Shown here: positions 55,195 to 64,000 of the stretch, piece by piece
How the letters are laid out: each line of letters opens with the position of its first letter
Numbering within the stretch: the first letter of the stretch is position 1
From: Cymodocea nodosa
Taxonomy: Eukaryota; Streptophyta; Magnoliopsida; Alismatales; Cymodoceaceae
DNA: 64,000 nt
Direction of reading: 5' to 3'
Assembly (NCBI GenBank): GCA_036874045.1
Contig: CM072336.1
Location: 10,320,501 to 10,384,500, forward strand
Translations under genes and position numbers: made by a program
Notes under the pieces: generated by a model
What the model was told of the DNA's origin: nothing
The model's database searches: none
Seen by the model: the letters and a program-made list of their open reading frames with translations, nothing else

Positions 55195-57041
55195 TATTAG
55201 GATCGGTAGACTCACCAGAGGGGGGTGAATGGTGAAAGTGTGTAATTTTTAAGTTCTTTTGATTGTTAAAACAAATGATTCAGATAGAAGTGAAATGAGA
55301 TGAACTTAAACAAATGCAAAGCAGTAAAGAAAGATAACACATAGCAAGTTTTAGGTAGTTCACCAACTTGGCTAGTCCACCCCCAAGATTCACTTGAGCT
55401 TCACTAAGTATTTCAACACTTACACACTTGCTTTCAGGTCAAAGCAAGAACCAAACAACACATAAATTTTCAGGTATAAACTTCAGTAAACCAACCTTTA
55501 GAGTTTTCAGGTCAAAACTCAAACCAACAACTGAATGTAGCTTTCAGGTTGAAGCCACGAACCAACAGCTTGAATCTTTCAATCAGAGTTTTGGCGCACA
55601 AAGCTTTTTTTGCAATATGTCTTTAGAGTATACTTCACTGTTTGCAGACTGGAGTGTATTTGAAATTGGGGTGTAACTCACTGTATAAATTCTATCTGTT
55701 GTATCTGTCTTCTTCTCTTAAACTCCTCATATATATGCTAAAAGTATAACGATCATATTTTTCTTTCAACGAATGTATTCTGCTGTACTTGGTAAATAAT
55801 CAGACCTAAATATGGTAAGTTACCGTTCTGTCTGATATTTAGTAAATAACCTTCCAAAAAATCTCAGGTTTTCGGATGGTTATAAAAATAACTTACCGAA
55901 AAGCATCCATAACTTGCCGAGTCATCACTTATGTTTTGTTCTCTGAGTCACGTGAGGATTTTAAGTTGCTTACGTGTAAAGTCAAGTGTTCGGAGTCTTG
56001 TATTTAACTTACAAAAAGAGCTCCTGATTTTCGGGTAGTTAACTACTGTAACTTACCGAACTTTCATTTAAGCCTCTGACAGTTGTTCCTTCAAAACTGC
56101 ACGTGCATAAAAACATAACTTAAGTTTCAGATAGTTAAGCCATAACTCACCAAAATTCTCTTGAGATTTCGGATAGTTATCTTTCTAACTCTCCGAAAAA
56201 CTCATCTGAACATCTGTCTGGAATTCTGCACGTGGGAAAATCACTACCTTAAGTTTCAGATAGTTAAACCATAACTCACCGAAATTCTCTTGAGATTTCT
56301 GATAGTTATCTTTCTAACTCTCCGAAAACTTAAATGATCTTCTTTCTGGAATTCTGCACGTGGTAATTTCAATAACTTAAGTTTCGGATAGTTAAACTAT
56401 AACTTACCGAAACTCTCTTTGAAATTTCGGATAATTATCTAACTCTCTGATTTTTTTCTTTTAAGCTTTCAACTGCCGGCATCTCCATTCTGCACGTGCA
56501 TAATAAAATGACTTAAGTTCCGGAAAGTTATGCCTGCAACTTACCGAAAAACTCGAATAGTTATCTAACTCTCCGAAAAGAAAACTCGGATAGTTATCTA
56601 ACTCTCCAATAAGTCCTTTAAGCTTCCGTTCTATATTTCTACACGTGATTTATTGAATGACTTAAGTTTCGAATAGTTAGCCTTTCTAACTTTTCGATTT
56701 TCCTTTTTCTTTCGGATAGTTAACTCCATAACTCTCCAATCATTCAACCAACTTAACTGTCTGATATAATAACTCTCCGAAGGCTTTGTAAAATTCAGAT
56801 AGTTATCCTTCTAACTGTCTGAAAGTCTTGCTGCTGTTTTATTCTTCGGATGCTTGAACCTGTAACTGTCTGATTTTATTGTAACTTGAAAGTATTAACA
56901 TCTGGAACCTTCTCAATCTATTCGTCTGCTTGGAAATTTTTCTAACAGCCTTCTGAACTGAAGCAGTACAGACTTTAACTATGAAATACAATATGTTTCC
57001 TCACATAGGTTTTGCATTATCAAAATACTCAGGTTCTAACA
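55195..57041 (-). repeat. Solo SIRE-type LTR A nested in LTR B
   Basis: On the minus strand starts TGTTAGAACCTGAGTATTTTG at 57041 and ends CGATCCTAATA at 55195, flanked by perfect GGGTG duplications (55190-55194, 57042-57046). Length 1.85 kb. It carries CACCAGAGGGGGGTGAATGG near its end, the shared SIRE LTR phrase, and arrays of hairpin units and CACGTG boxes at 55800-56880. Confidence 0.85.
55800..56880. repeat. Array of hairpin units TCGGATAGTTA / TAACTCTCCGA
   Basis: Roughly ten times, a TTTCGGATAGTTA-like half is followed within 5-15 bases by TAACTCTCCGAAA or TAACTTACCGAAA, its inverse complement with one or two changes. CACGTG boxes lie between the units (for example 56223, 56356, 56496, 56642). 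Confidence 0.8.
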
Positions 57042-57286
57042 GGGTGAATTGTGTTTTTCAACATTTTTTATTATAATTGAAACTTCAAAAATAAAAACAA
57101 GTTAAGACATTGTTTTAATCAAATCATTTTATTCAAGGTTTTAATTACAATATATAATTCAATTCTCCTTTGAAATTGTAGATGCAATTATATAATGATA
57201 CCATGTTTCATCTAATCAATTTCATAACTACAAATAGAGAAAACTAATTTGCAGAATTTAAAACATTTCTCCTTGTTCGAGATTTT

Positions 57287-57306
57287 TCTTCTTCTTCTTC
57301 TTCTTT
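57287..57306 (+). repeat. (TTC)n microsatellite
   Basis: About six TTC units within LTR B. Confidence 0.85.
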
Positions 57307-58583
57307 TGTAATTCTTTAGTGACAAATATCTAACTTTCTCTGCTTCATCAAATTTGTTTTCTTTTGATACTTTAGATCTTCAATGACATAAATCTGACTT
57401 TTTCTACTTTACTGAATTTTCTTCCAAGAGTTTTTCCTCGAAGAGGTATTTTTGATCCTTGAAAAGATATTTCGTTTAGTGTGTAGGGATAATTGATCAA
57501 CAAGAATTGTATACCTTTTATACTATATATTCACTTTATGCATATCCTCCATATTTAATCACTATTAGTTTTCCACTCTTCACGTCTTCTCTTTTTCCTT
57601 CATCGAAATACACACATTCTGACCCACGTTTTCTTTTCGAATTTTCTTTAATCATCAATCCTATATCTCTGAAAAATTTTCTGCAAAATAAACTTTCTCG
57701 TCCAAATTCATCAAATGTAATAAGAAGTCATTGTGTTAATGTTAACTAAACGAGTAATACAAGTAGATTTATAACTTAACGTATCTAACTCAACGAGTTC
57801 ATCATGTGCCAAATCACATGACAAGTAATGTAGCTGACTCAATGAACTAAGTCTGTGGTGTTATGCTAACTCAACAAATCAACTTCGTAGTGTTATAGTT
57901 AACTCAACGAACAACTTCGTTGTGTTACTAATAACTCAATGAACCAGTAATAAACAAATGTTTTTACAATGAGGTATATACCACGTGTAATAAAATAACT
58001 TTAAGTTTATAATGTTAACCTAACGCATTGCCTTAGTATTCAATATAGTAACTCAACGCGTGTAGTTATGTTAACTTAACAAATTAAACATGTGCAACTC
58101 ACGTGATACAATATAACATTCGTAACATTTAATTTCACCATGTGTACAATACTAACTTAACGAGTTCGTCTCTTCCTTTTACTCTTTTACTCACTAACTT
58201 AACGAGTTCTCACGTGACTTATTTTAACCTTTAAGCCTATAACTCAACGAGTTCTCATGTGACTTTTTAACAAATAATGCACTAACTCAACGAGTTGTCT
58301 AAACGTGCACTGTTCATGATATAGAAAATATAACTTTAAAATATATCATGCTTTACAATAAAAATACACGTTAACTTAACGTTTAGTTAAATGAAAAGTT
58401 AGTATAACGTAACGACTAGTTATTTAACTTAACATAATTTCAGATCCATTACAGACAAGTATTTATATTAGTAAACATTTTCTATATTAATTGATGTTCT
58501 TAATTTACGTTCACAAACAATAGTAATTAAGTAAATATAATTATATCCGTTTATCACATATCATCAAAACAAAATACTCAACA

Positions 58584-59480
58584 ACTACAAAGATTGAATG
58601 GTAAATGGTGCAAATGCATTTTTGGGAAAAGAGTTTTCTCTTTTCTTCTCTCTTTTTTTTCTTTTTTTTTCTCTTTCGTACATTAACCAAAGTCATAACT
58701 TCAACTTTATTGAACCAACTGCTCCATTTACTAGATAGTTTCATTTGATTTTGAAAGGTTTCACCAAAGTTTTGGAAGGTTTCAATTAATTTTTGGATAG
58801 TTTCAATAAAATTCTTAAAAATTTTATTAGATTTATCAAAAAACTGCAAAATGACCCTAATTCCTAAAAATGACAAGATTTAATTCGATTTTAATCTTAT
58901 CACCTCTCCCACATACCTATATTTTACATTATCCTCAATGTAATAGATTAACATTATATGTAGTACATGATAGCAGACATGATAAGCTAGTTTCGTTGGC
59001 TTGATACTTAAGTCAACAGACTTAGTTCGTTGAGTTAGGGCATAACTCCATAAACTACACAAGAATGTAATTTAATGAAAGGTATTTAATCAACATACCT
59101 TGTTCTCTTATAACCCCATTAATGTCTTCCGAACTTTGTTCTTGATATGTCATTCATTCACCAAAATTAATAATATAGCAAATAAAAGTAAAACATATAT
59201 TTTTATATATTTGCATTATGTAGAATCCAAGCTCCTACACCTTTAGTGGCTCACAAGCAAGCTAGTTGATTTCTTAAAACAAATACTAACAAACTGGATT
59301 GATGATAAAAATTTATCTTTTAGTTTTTTTTTCTTGTAAGACAAGTAAAACATAATTTAAATGAAAAATAACAACATATACTAATTTTTCTTTAATTCAT
59401 AAATGCAACAATAAAATACTCTTACAAAAACATAGTTTAAGAATATGATTAAAAAGTAGTGATATATGGAATGAATGTAT
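58584..59480 (-). other. Probable gypsy 3' region, no supportable gene
   Basis: This joins 55161 once LTR B is removed. It holds a pyrimidine-rich run at 58625-58680 and a TTAGTTCGTTGAGTTA motif at 59020. No coding domain is seen. Confidence 0.45.
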
Positions 59481-59895
59481 TAGTCTATGCAAAACCATTA
59501 GGCATCATCATTCTACTTTTATGGCATTTGATTGTTTCTTCAACCGATAAACTTGCAAGATGTTATCCACACTAAATATTAAAGTATGGCCATTAATGAA
59601 ATTAAATGTGGATATTGTTCCTTTCCTCGTCCATGAAGATATAGATGATTCTATTTCCACAAATAATTCAATATAGTCGTCTCTCCATTTTCATTTATTC
59701 AGGTCTTCCATTATCCAAATTTGAAATTTCATAAGATCATCCCACCATATAAATAGACATAAAGTAGGATACTCAAATTTATTATACCATAATCCTAGTT
59801 GAATTTTGTCATATTCGGTAGATGGTAGTTTAGCTATAATCTGAGGTATAGGTAAAATTTCTACCATTTCATCATAACTATCAATGCTCATTAAT
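59480..59895 (-). pseudogene. Unrecognised Trp-rich coding relic
   Basis: Read leftwards from about 59891: MSIDSYDEMVEILPIPQII, then LGLWYNKFEYPTLCLFIWWD, DLMKFQIWIMEDLNK, a stop, KWRDDYIELFVEIESSIS, SWTRKGTISTFNFING and FSVDNILQVYRLKKQS. About 135 codons with a single stop, so it looks better preserved than its neighbours. I do not recognise the family. Its place, upstream of the gypsy 3' UTR on the same strand, suggests the last ORF of that element. A pararetrovirus origin is an untested alternative. Confidence 0.4.
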
Positions 59896-59899
59896 AAGA

Positions 59900-60569
59900 G
59901 GTCTTAACTTTTATTAATAATATAACAAGCTATATTAACTACTTCAACCTAGAGATTTTGAAGTAAACTATATTCATTTAACATAGTTCTGACCATTTAC
60001 TAAAGTGATTGATTATTTCTCTCAACAACACTATTTTGAGAATGTGCTGTAGGAAAAGAATATCTGTGATCAATGTCATGATCTTTACAATAGTTATCTA
60101 TTTGATCATTTTCAAATTTAGTACCATGATTACTCCTAAATTTTTGAATAAAGACATTTTGTTCATTTTGAATAAAATTGCAAAACATTTTAAACTTTTC
60201 AAAAACTTTTGTCTTAGATACTAAAAAATATATCCAAACGTTTCTAAAGAAGTTATCTATTAAAACAAATACATATTGTTTACCACCAAGACTCATGATT
60301 CTTATTGGTCCAAATAGATTCACATGTATAAGTTCTAAAACTCTCTCACTTGATATATCATTTTTAGATTTAAAAGAGTTTTTATAAAGTTTACTTAACT
60401 CACATGCTTCACACATGAAATCCTTTGAGTATTTAATCTTTGGTAAACCTCTTACTAAATTTTTATTAGATAATTTAAGCAACAATTTCATATTTATATA
60501 CTCGATCCTTCTATGCCAAAGATATACATCACTAGCTTCAACTAGCAAACACGAATTTAAATCAACCAC
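59900..60569 (-). pseudogene. SIRE integrase
   Basis: Frame 60569-60000 is open for 189 codons. The zinc part reads LWHRRIEYINMKLLLKLSN and MCEACELSK; the second His of HHCC is Tyr (EYIN for GHIN). The core reads LIHVNLFGPIRIMSLGGKQY, then FRSNHGTKFENDQI and SVVERNNQSL. The first Asp (HVD) and second Asp (RSD) are both Asn, and only the final Glu is kept, so it cannot be catalytic. It continues past two stops with MVRTMLNEYSL and VEVVNIACYIINK. Confidence 0.88.
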
Positions 60570-60874
60570 ACTAGAAGGTAAAGATAAAATACATACAAAA
60601 TCTTTTTTTTTTACAATAAACTTAAGTTCATTTGTAATTTTATCAATAATTTTGCATAACTTATCTTCAAATAATACATGGTATCTATTATCAATTGTTG
60701 TATAACACTTAGCAAATTAAATCCTAGATTTTCTACATATAGTACATTCGAAATAACATAAATAGGAGTTATTTAAACATTGTCCATACCTATAATTTTG
60801 TCTTTGCTTTCATTTCCAAATGTTTTACTTCCTTTCTTGGTATTTGTAAAATTTTTCAGTAGGCTTTTTTATCC

Positions 60875-61200
60875 GATCATGTGACTTGATGCTCCACTAT
60901 CCAAAATCCATTTTGATGTTGTTTTCTCCTATAAAACAAATTAAGAACTATTTCTTGGTACCTAATGTTTTTAAGGACAAGTTCATTAAAAACATATTTC
61001 TTCTTTTTGCTTAAAAACAGTCTAACATTATCATTTATAATTTTATTAGTTGTAAATACTACTAATTTATCATTAGCTTCATACTCACTTATAAAATTAT
61101 TACTCTTATTAACATTCTTTTTATTTTCAAATGTAGTATAACCAAGACCAAATTGATTTTTATTAGATGTTAATTTATGATGGTCATGCTCATACATTTC
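60875..61200 (-). pseudogene. SIRE protease start and spacer
   Basis: The text TSKWILDSGASSHMIG at about 60915-60870 is the intact aspartic protease active-site block. It lies one frame away from the long upstream frame (HHKLTSNKNQFGLGYT), so a frameshift separates them. Confidence 0.75.
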
Positions 61201-61468
61201 AGTAAGATTGTACCAAGATTTTGTTTGTATTTAAATTTTTAGTACATACAAAATCTTTTTATGCACAAAAATTTTCAAATAAAGAACATGTAAAAACAGT
61301 AATGGGTCTAATACCAATATTTTGAATTTTATGGTTAGGTTTCTGAATTTCCAAATTACTATAAGTATTTGAAATTTTAGAAACATTAGTAATTGAATTT
61401 CCAAAATAAGAAACAAAATATTTAGAAACATTAATAGTCATGTTAGAAGTACATTTAGATAAATCACA

Positions 61469-63180
61469 TTAATTTATATCATTACTACATAATTCATCCC
61501 TTGAAGTACCTACTTCTACATATTTATTATCTTGTTTCATAATAAAAGGAATTTTAGTCTTAAATTTACTTGAATTGCTATTAATAAATCCTTTGTTGGC
61601 TTGAGATTCAAGGTATTCAGAATAATTAAATTCTAAGCCAAATTTATATGACACCCTCGAAGTATTAGTTAATTTGTCTAACTTAGTTTGACTTAAATTT
61701 CATTTCTTAATTGTGGAATTTAACTCTACCTCTCTCATTTTTAGTTTATCAATTTCTAACTCAAGAACATTTACGTTGATTCTCAGTTTTTCATTTTTAG
61801 ATTCTATCTTTAATTTCTCAACATTTATATTCTATATTTGTTCATGCAAGACACATTCATTAAATCTAAATTTATGCAAATCTATAGCATATTTTCATTT
61901 TCACATTTAAATTTTTCTAAAGTTGTAGATAGGAAACAATTTTCTTCTTCTACAATAGACAAAGAATTTCTAATATTCTTATTTTCTAGTTTACAAGCTT
62001 TAAGTTTATACAATAATGCATTATAAACATATAATAATTCATCAAAGTCAAAATCTAAATGATTTTTAGGATCAGAAATTACCTTAGACTCATCTGCCAT
62101 GAACTATATATTTCCAACATCTTCTGACTCTTGTTCTTCTTTTGAATGTGAAGATCTTGATGATGATTCCTTAGATTTAGATTCTTCTAACGTATCATCC
62201 CTAGTGACTTTCAAAGTTTTTTTTTTGTAAAACATTTTCTAAGTTTTCTAAGTCTTCTTCTTCTAATTTGTCTTACTTTATTTTTTGTTTTTTCTTATAA
62301 GATAATCTAAAGAAAGATGTCCAAGTTTCTTATAATTGTAACATACATACTTTCTAAATGAAGAATTTTTTTCATTTAGAGATTTTGATATTAAGGGTTT
62401 TTCATTTTTATTCTTTTGTTGTCTCCTAACTTTCCATGCTTTCTTGAATTTTCTAGTCAACAAAATCAAGTCCTCATCAAAATCAATTGAGATATCAAAA
62501 TCTAAATTAATTTTAAAGGTAATTTCTTTCTTTAATTTTAATTTGTTGTGACTTAGTGAATCATTTAATTGAACTTCACAAGCAATCAAATTTCCTATAA
62601 GTTCATTTACAGTATAAATATTTAAGTCTCGTAATTCCTCAATTGAAGTTACTTTTTGAGACCATTCAGAACTTAAGGATTTGAGAATTTTTCTCACAAA
62701 ATCCTTTTGTTCAAAATTCTTTCCTAAGCATTTTAAAGAATTTATAATATCTAGGAATTTGGAAAATATCTCAGAAATACTTTCATTTTCATGCATCTTA
62801 AAGAGTTCATGCTTATGAATTAATATATTAATTTTAGTCTCTTTAACTTAAGAAGTACCTTTATATGAAACTTCTAATACATGTCACACCTCATAAGCAT
62901 ATTTATATGCCGACACTTTACTAAATTGTTCATAATTTAATGCATAAAATAAGATATTTAAGCCTTTTGCATTTAAAGTTTTATTTTCTTTTTCGGTAAT
63001 TGTCCAAGTATTAAGTATTATAAGGATTAGTTAATAGAGTATATGGTTTAGAAATCATAAACCATAACTTATGTTCTATACTTTGAAGAAAGACTATCAT
63101 CCTATATTTTCAATATTCAAAATGTATTCTATCAAATAAAAAAGGACAGTTAAGATTTTAACATTCACACAAAGAAAAAT
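61469..63180 (-). pseudogene. SIRE gag with zinc knuckle and coiled coil
   Basis: The capsid part at 62796-62278 reads MHENESISEIFSKFLDIINS, FVRKILKSLSSEWSQKVTS and VNELIGNLIACEVQLND. The knuckle reads KYVCYNYKKLGHLSLDYL where CYxCxxxGHxxxxC is usual; the second and last Cys are Tyr. Left of 62278 follows an acidic stretch, then MADESKVISD and a long coiled coil (YNALLYKLKACKLENKN). The N-terminal part right of 62796 is broken. Confidence 0.85.
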
Positions 63181-63325
63181 TACCATTTCTAGTAGTCATC
63201 CAACCTTAGACTTTTCAACCTATAAGATTTTAAATAGTTTAAACTTTCAATATTAGTTGAGCCTAAAATCAATAAAGTTAAAACAATGATCAGATATTCA
63301 TTTTTATTTAAAATCAAAGAAGTTA

Positions 63326-63345
63326 GATCAAACTCTAATACCACT
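63326..63345 (-). other. Primer binding site, initiator tRNA-Met type
   Basis: Minus strand AGTGGTATTAGAGTTTGATC directly after the LTR end CGATCCTATA; TGGTATTAGAG is close to the usual TGGTATCAGAG. Confidence 0.75.
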
Positions 63346-63650
63346 TATAGGATCGTATGGCTATACAAGAGGAGGGTAAATTGTATTTTTCAACATTTTC
63401 AACTATAATCGAAACTTCAAAGTTAAATTTCGATTACTTGAAGAGGGGGGGGGGGTGAATTGTGTTTTTCAAAAACTTTAATTATCTAAAAATCATTAAA
63501 TATCCAAAAGTTAACTATCCGAAATTTTAAATAAAACTTTCCGATAACTTGTTAACATTTAATTATGTGACCATTATACTTAGAAAATTTTATTTAGACT
63601 TATTTATAAACTTTAATAAAGTATTTATCATCAAAACAAAATTCTTAACA
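63346..63650 (-). repeat. SIRE-type LTR, internally deleted (305 bp)
   Basis: Starts TGTTAAGAATTTTGTTTTGA at 63650 and ends CGATCCTATA at 63346. Compared with 871-2104 it lacks most of the U3/R middle, but it repeats the end phrase (GAGGAGGGTAAATTGTATTT and GGGGGGTGAATTGTGTTT), about 90 bases apart. Confidence 0.8.
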
Positions 63651-64000
63651 ATCTCCCTCTTTTTAATGATGTCAAAACCTAATAAGTCAAATAATATTTC
63701 CTCTCCTCCTTTTTGGCATTATAAAAAAGTAAATAATATGTAAGGAAGGAAAAATATGCTATGTATATATTTTTCGAAAAGAAATTTTTAAACATGCATA
63801 ACTCATTCGTGGATAATAATAAACTATTTAAATAAAAACTATTTTAAACAAAAATTATCGAAAATAGGCATATAACATTAAATTTTGTAAATAGTTTACA
63901 TAATTTTTGGTAATAAATTACAATGAATGAAAAATTATGTAATACATAATTTGTTTTTTTCCACAAGCCTCTTTGTCTTCGAAAAATATCTAACAAAGTA
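63651..64000 (-). other. Polypurine tract and 3' UTR of a further SIRE copy
   Basis: Minus strand AAAAAGAGGGAGAT sits directly before the LTR start at 63650, so the LTR is also the 3' LTR of an element to the right. Text at 63940-64000 (ACATAATTTGTTTTTTTCCA, CAAGCCTCTTTGTCTTC) matches the env-like 3' end at 28580-28640. Confidence 0.78.

Larger units (their letters stand above)
55162..58583 (-). repeat. Solo SIRE-type LTR B, interrupted by LTR A
   Basis: On the minus strand starts TGTTGAGTATTTTGTTTTGA at 58583 and ends CGATCCTATA at 55162. Flanks GCTAC (left) and ACTAC (right) are a 4-of-5 target duplication, and no internal sequence lies on either side. Without the insert 55195-57041 it is about 1.57 kb. 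Its 57760-58440 part is packed with TAACTCAACGAGTT-type motifs. Confidence 0.8.
59896..63345 (-). mobile_element. SIRE/Maximus-type copia, gag to integrase, truncated
   Basis: Minus-strand internal region directly after the LTR and primer site: gag (63180-61500), protease (about 60905-60875), integrase (60569-59900). It ends within integrase at about 59900, so RT, RNase H and env-like parts are missing. All frames carry stops. Confidence 0.85.

Noticed and set aside
55800-58440. CRISPR-like array
   Set aside because: Repeats are short, degenerate, inverted and irregularly spaced, and they lie inside LTRs of a plant genome.

Overview
This is a plant nuclear window, very probably from a eudicot. 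It is AT-rich and lacks compact bacterial-type genes. It holds one intron-containing host gene and many broken plant retrotransposons: Ty1/copia (including SIRE/Maximus-type with env-like genes), Ty3/gypsy with a tRNA-Asp primer site, L1-type LINEs and one RTE-type LINE scrap. I cannot name the species.

Host gene: RHL1 (ROOT HAIRLESS 1, a DNA topoisomerase VI complex partner) lies on the minus strand at about 43814-50631. Six exons can be placed with consensus splice sites and matching phases. Intron 2 is about 4 kb and carries gypsy debris and a microsatellite. The 3' end of the gene abuts a small copia LTR, so the last exon is uncertain.

Layout: 1-2104 is the gag start, primer site and LTR of a minus-strand SIRE-type element. 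3011-5229 is a decayed minus-strand env-like gene. 5230-14610 is mostly non-coding LTR-like debris with a 5S rRNA-like relic near 6926-7035. A minus-strand L1-type LINE occupies about 14613-24300 and is split near its 3' end by a plus-strand copia element (14754-19513). 24301-39850 is a large inverted pair of SIRE 3' halves (env-like ORF, 3' UTR, LTR). The left arm is interrupted by a 3.1-kb gypsy element (25384-28494, target duplication ATATA) and the right arm by a 5.06-kb copia element (32270-37329, target duplication ATATC). 39860-43693 holds a LINE ORF1 relic, a copia gag-to-integrase relic and two LTRs. 50700-53240 is gene-poor with an RTE LINE scrap. 53240-58583 is a nest: a gypsy 3' LTR, its 3' UTR split by a solo SIRE LTR, which is itself split by a second solo SIRE LTR. 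59480-59895 is an unrecognised Trp-rich coding relic. 59896-63650 is a minus-strand SIRE gag-protease-integrase segment with its LTR, followed by the tail of another SIRE copy at the window edge.

How it fits together: no retrotransposon here has an unbroken coding capacity, and catalytic and zinc-knuckle residues are often lost by G-to-A type changes, as expected from old methylated copies. The only gene likely to work for the host is RHL1. The most interesting structural items are the nested palindrome, the gypsy LTR that has captured its own primer site, the hairpin and G-box motif arrays in the SIRE LTRs, and the unrecognised ORF near 59.7 kb.
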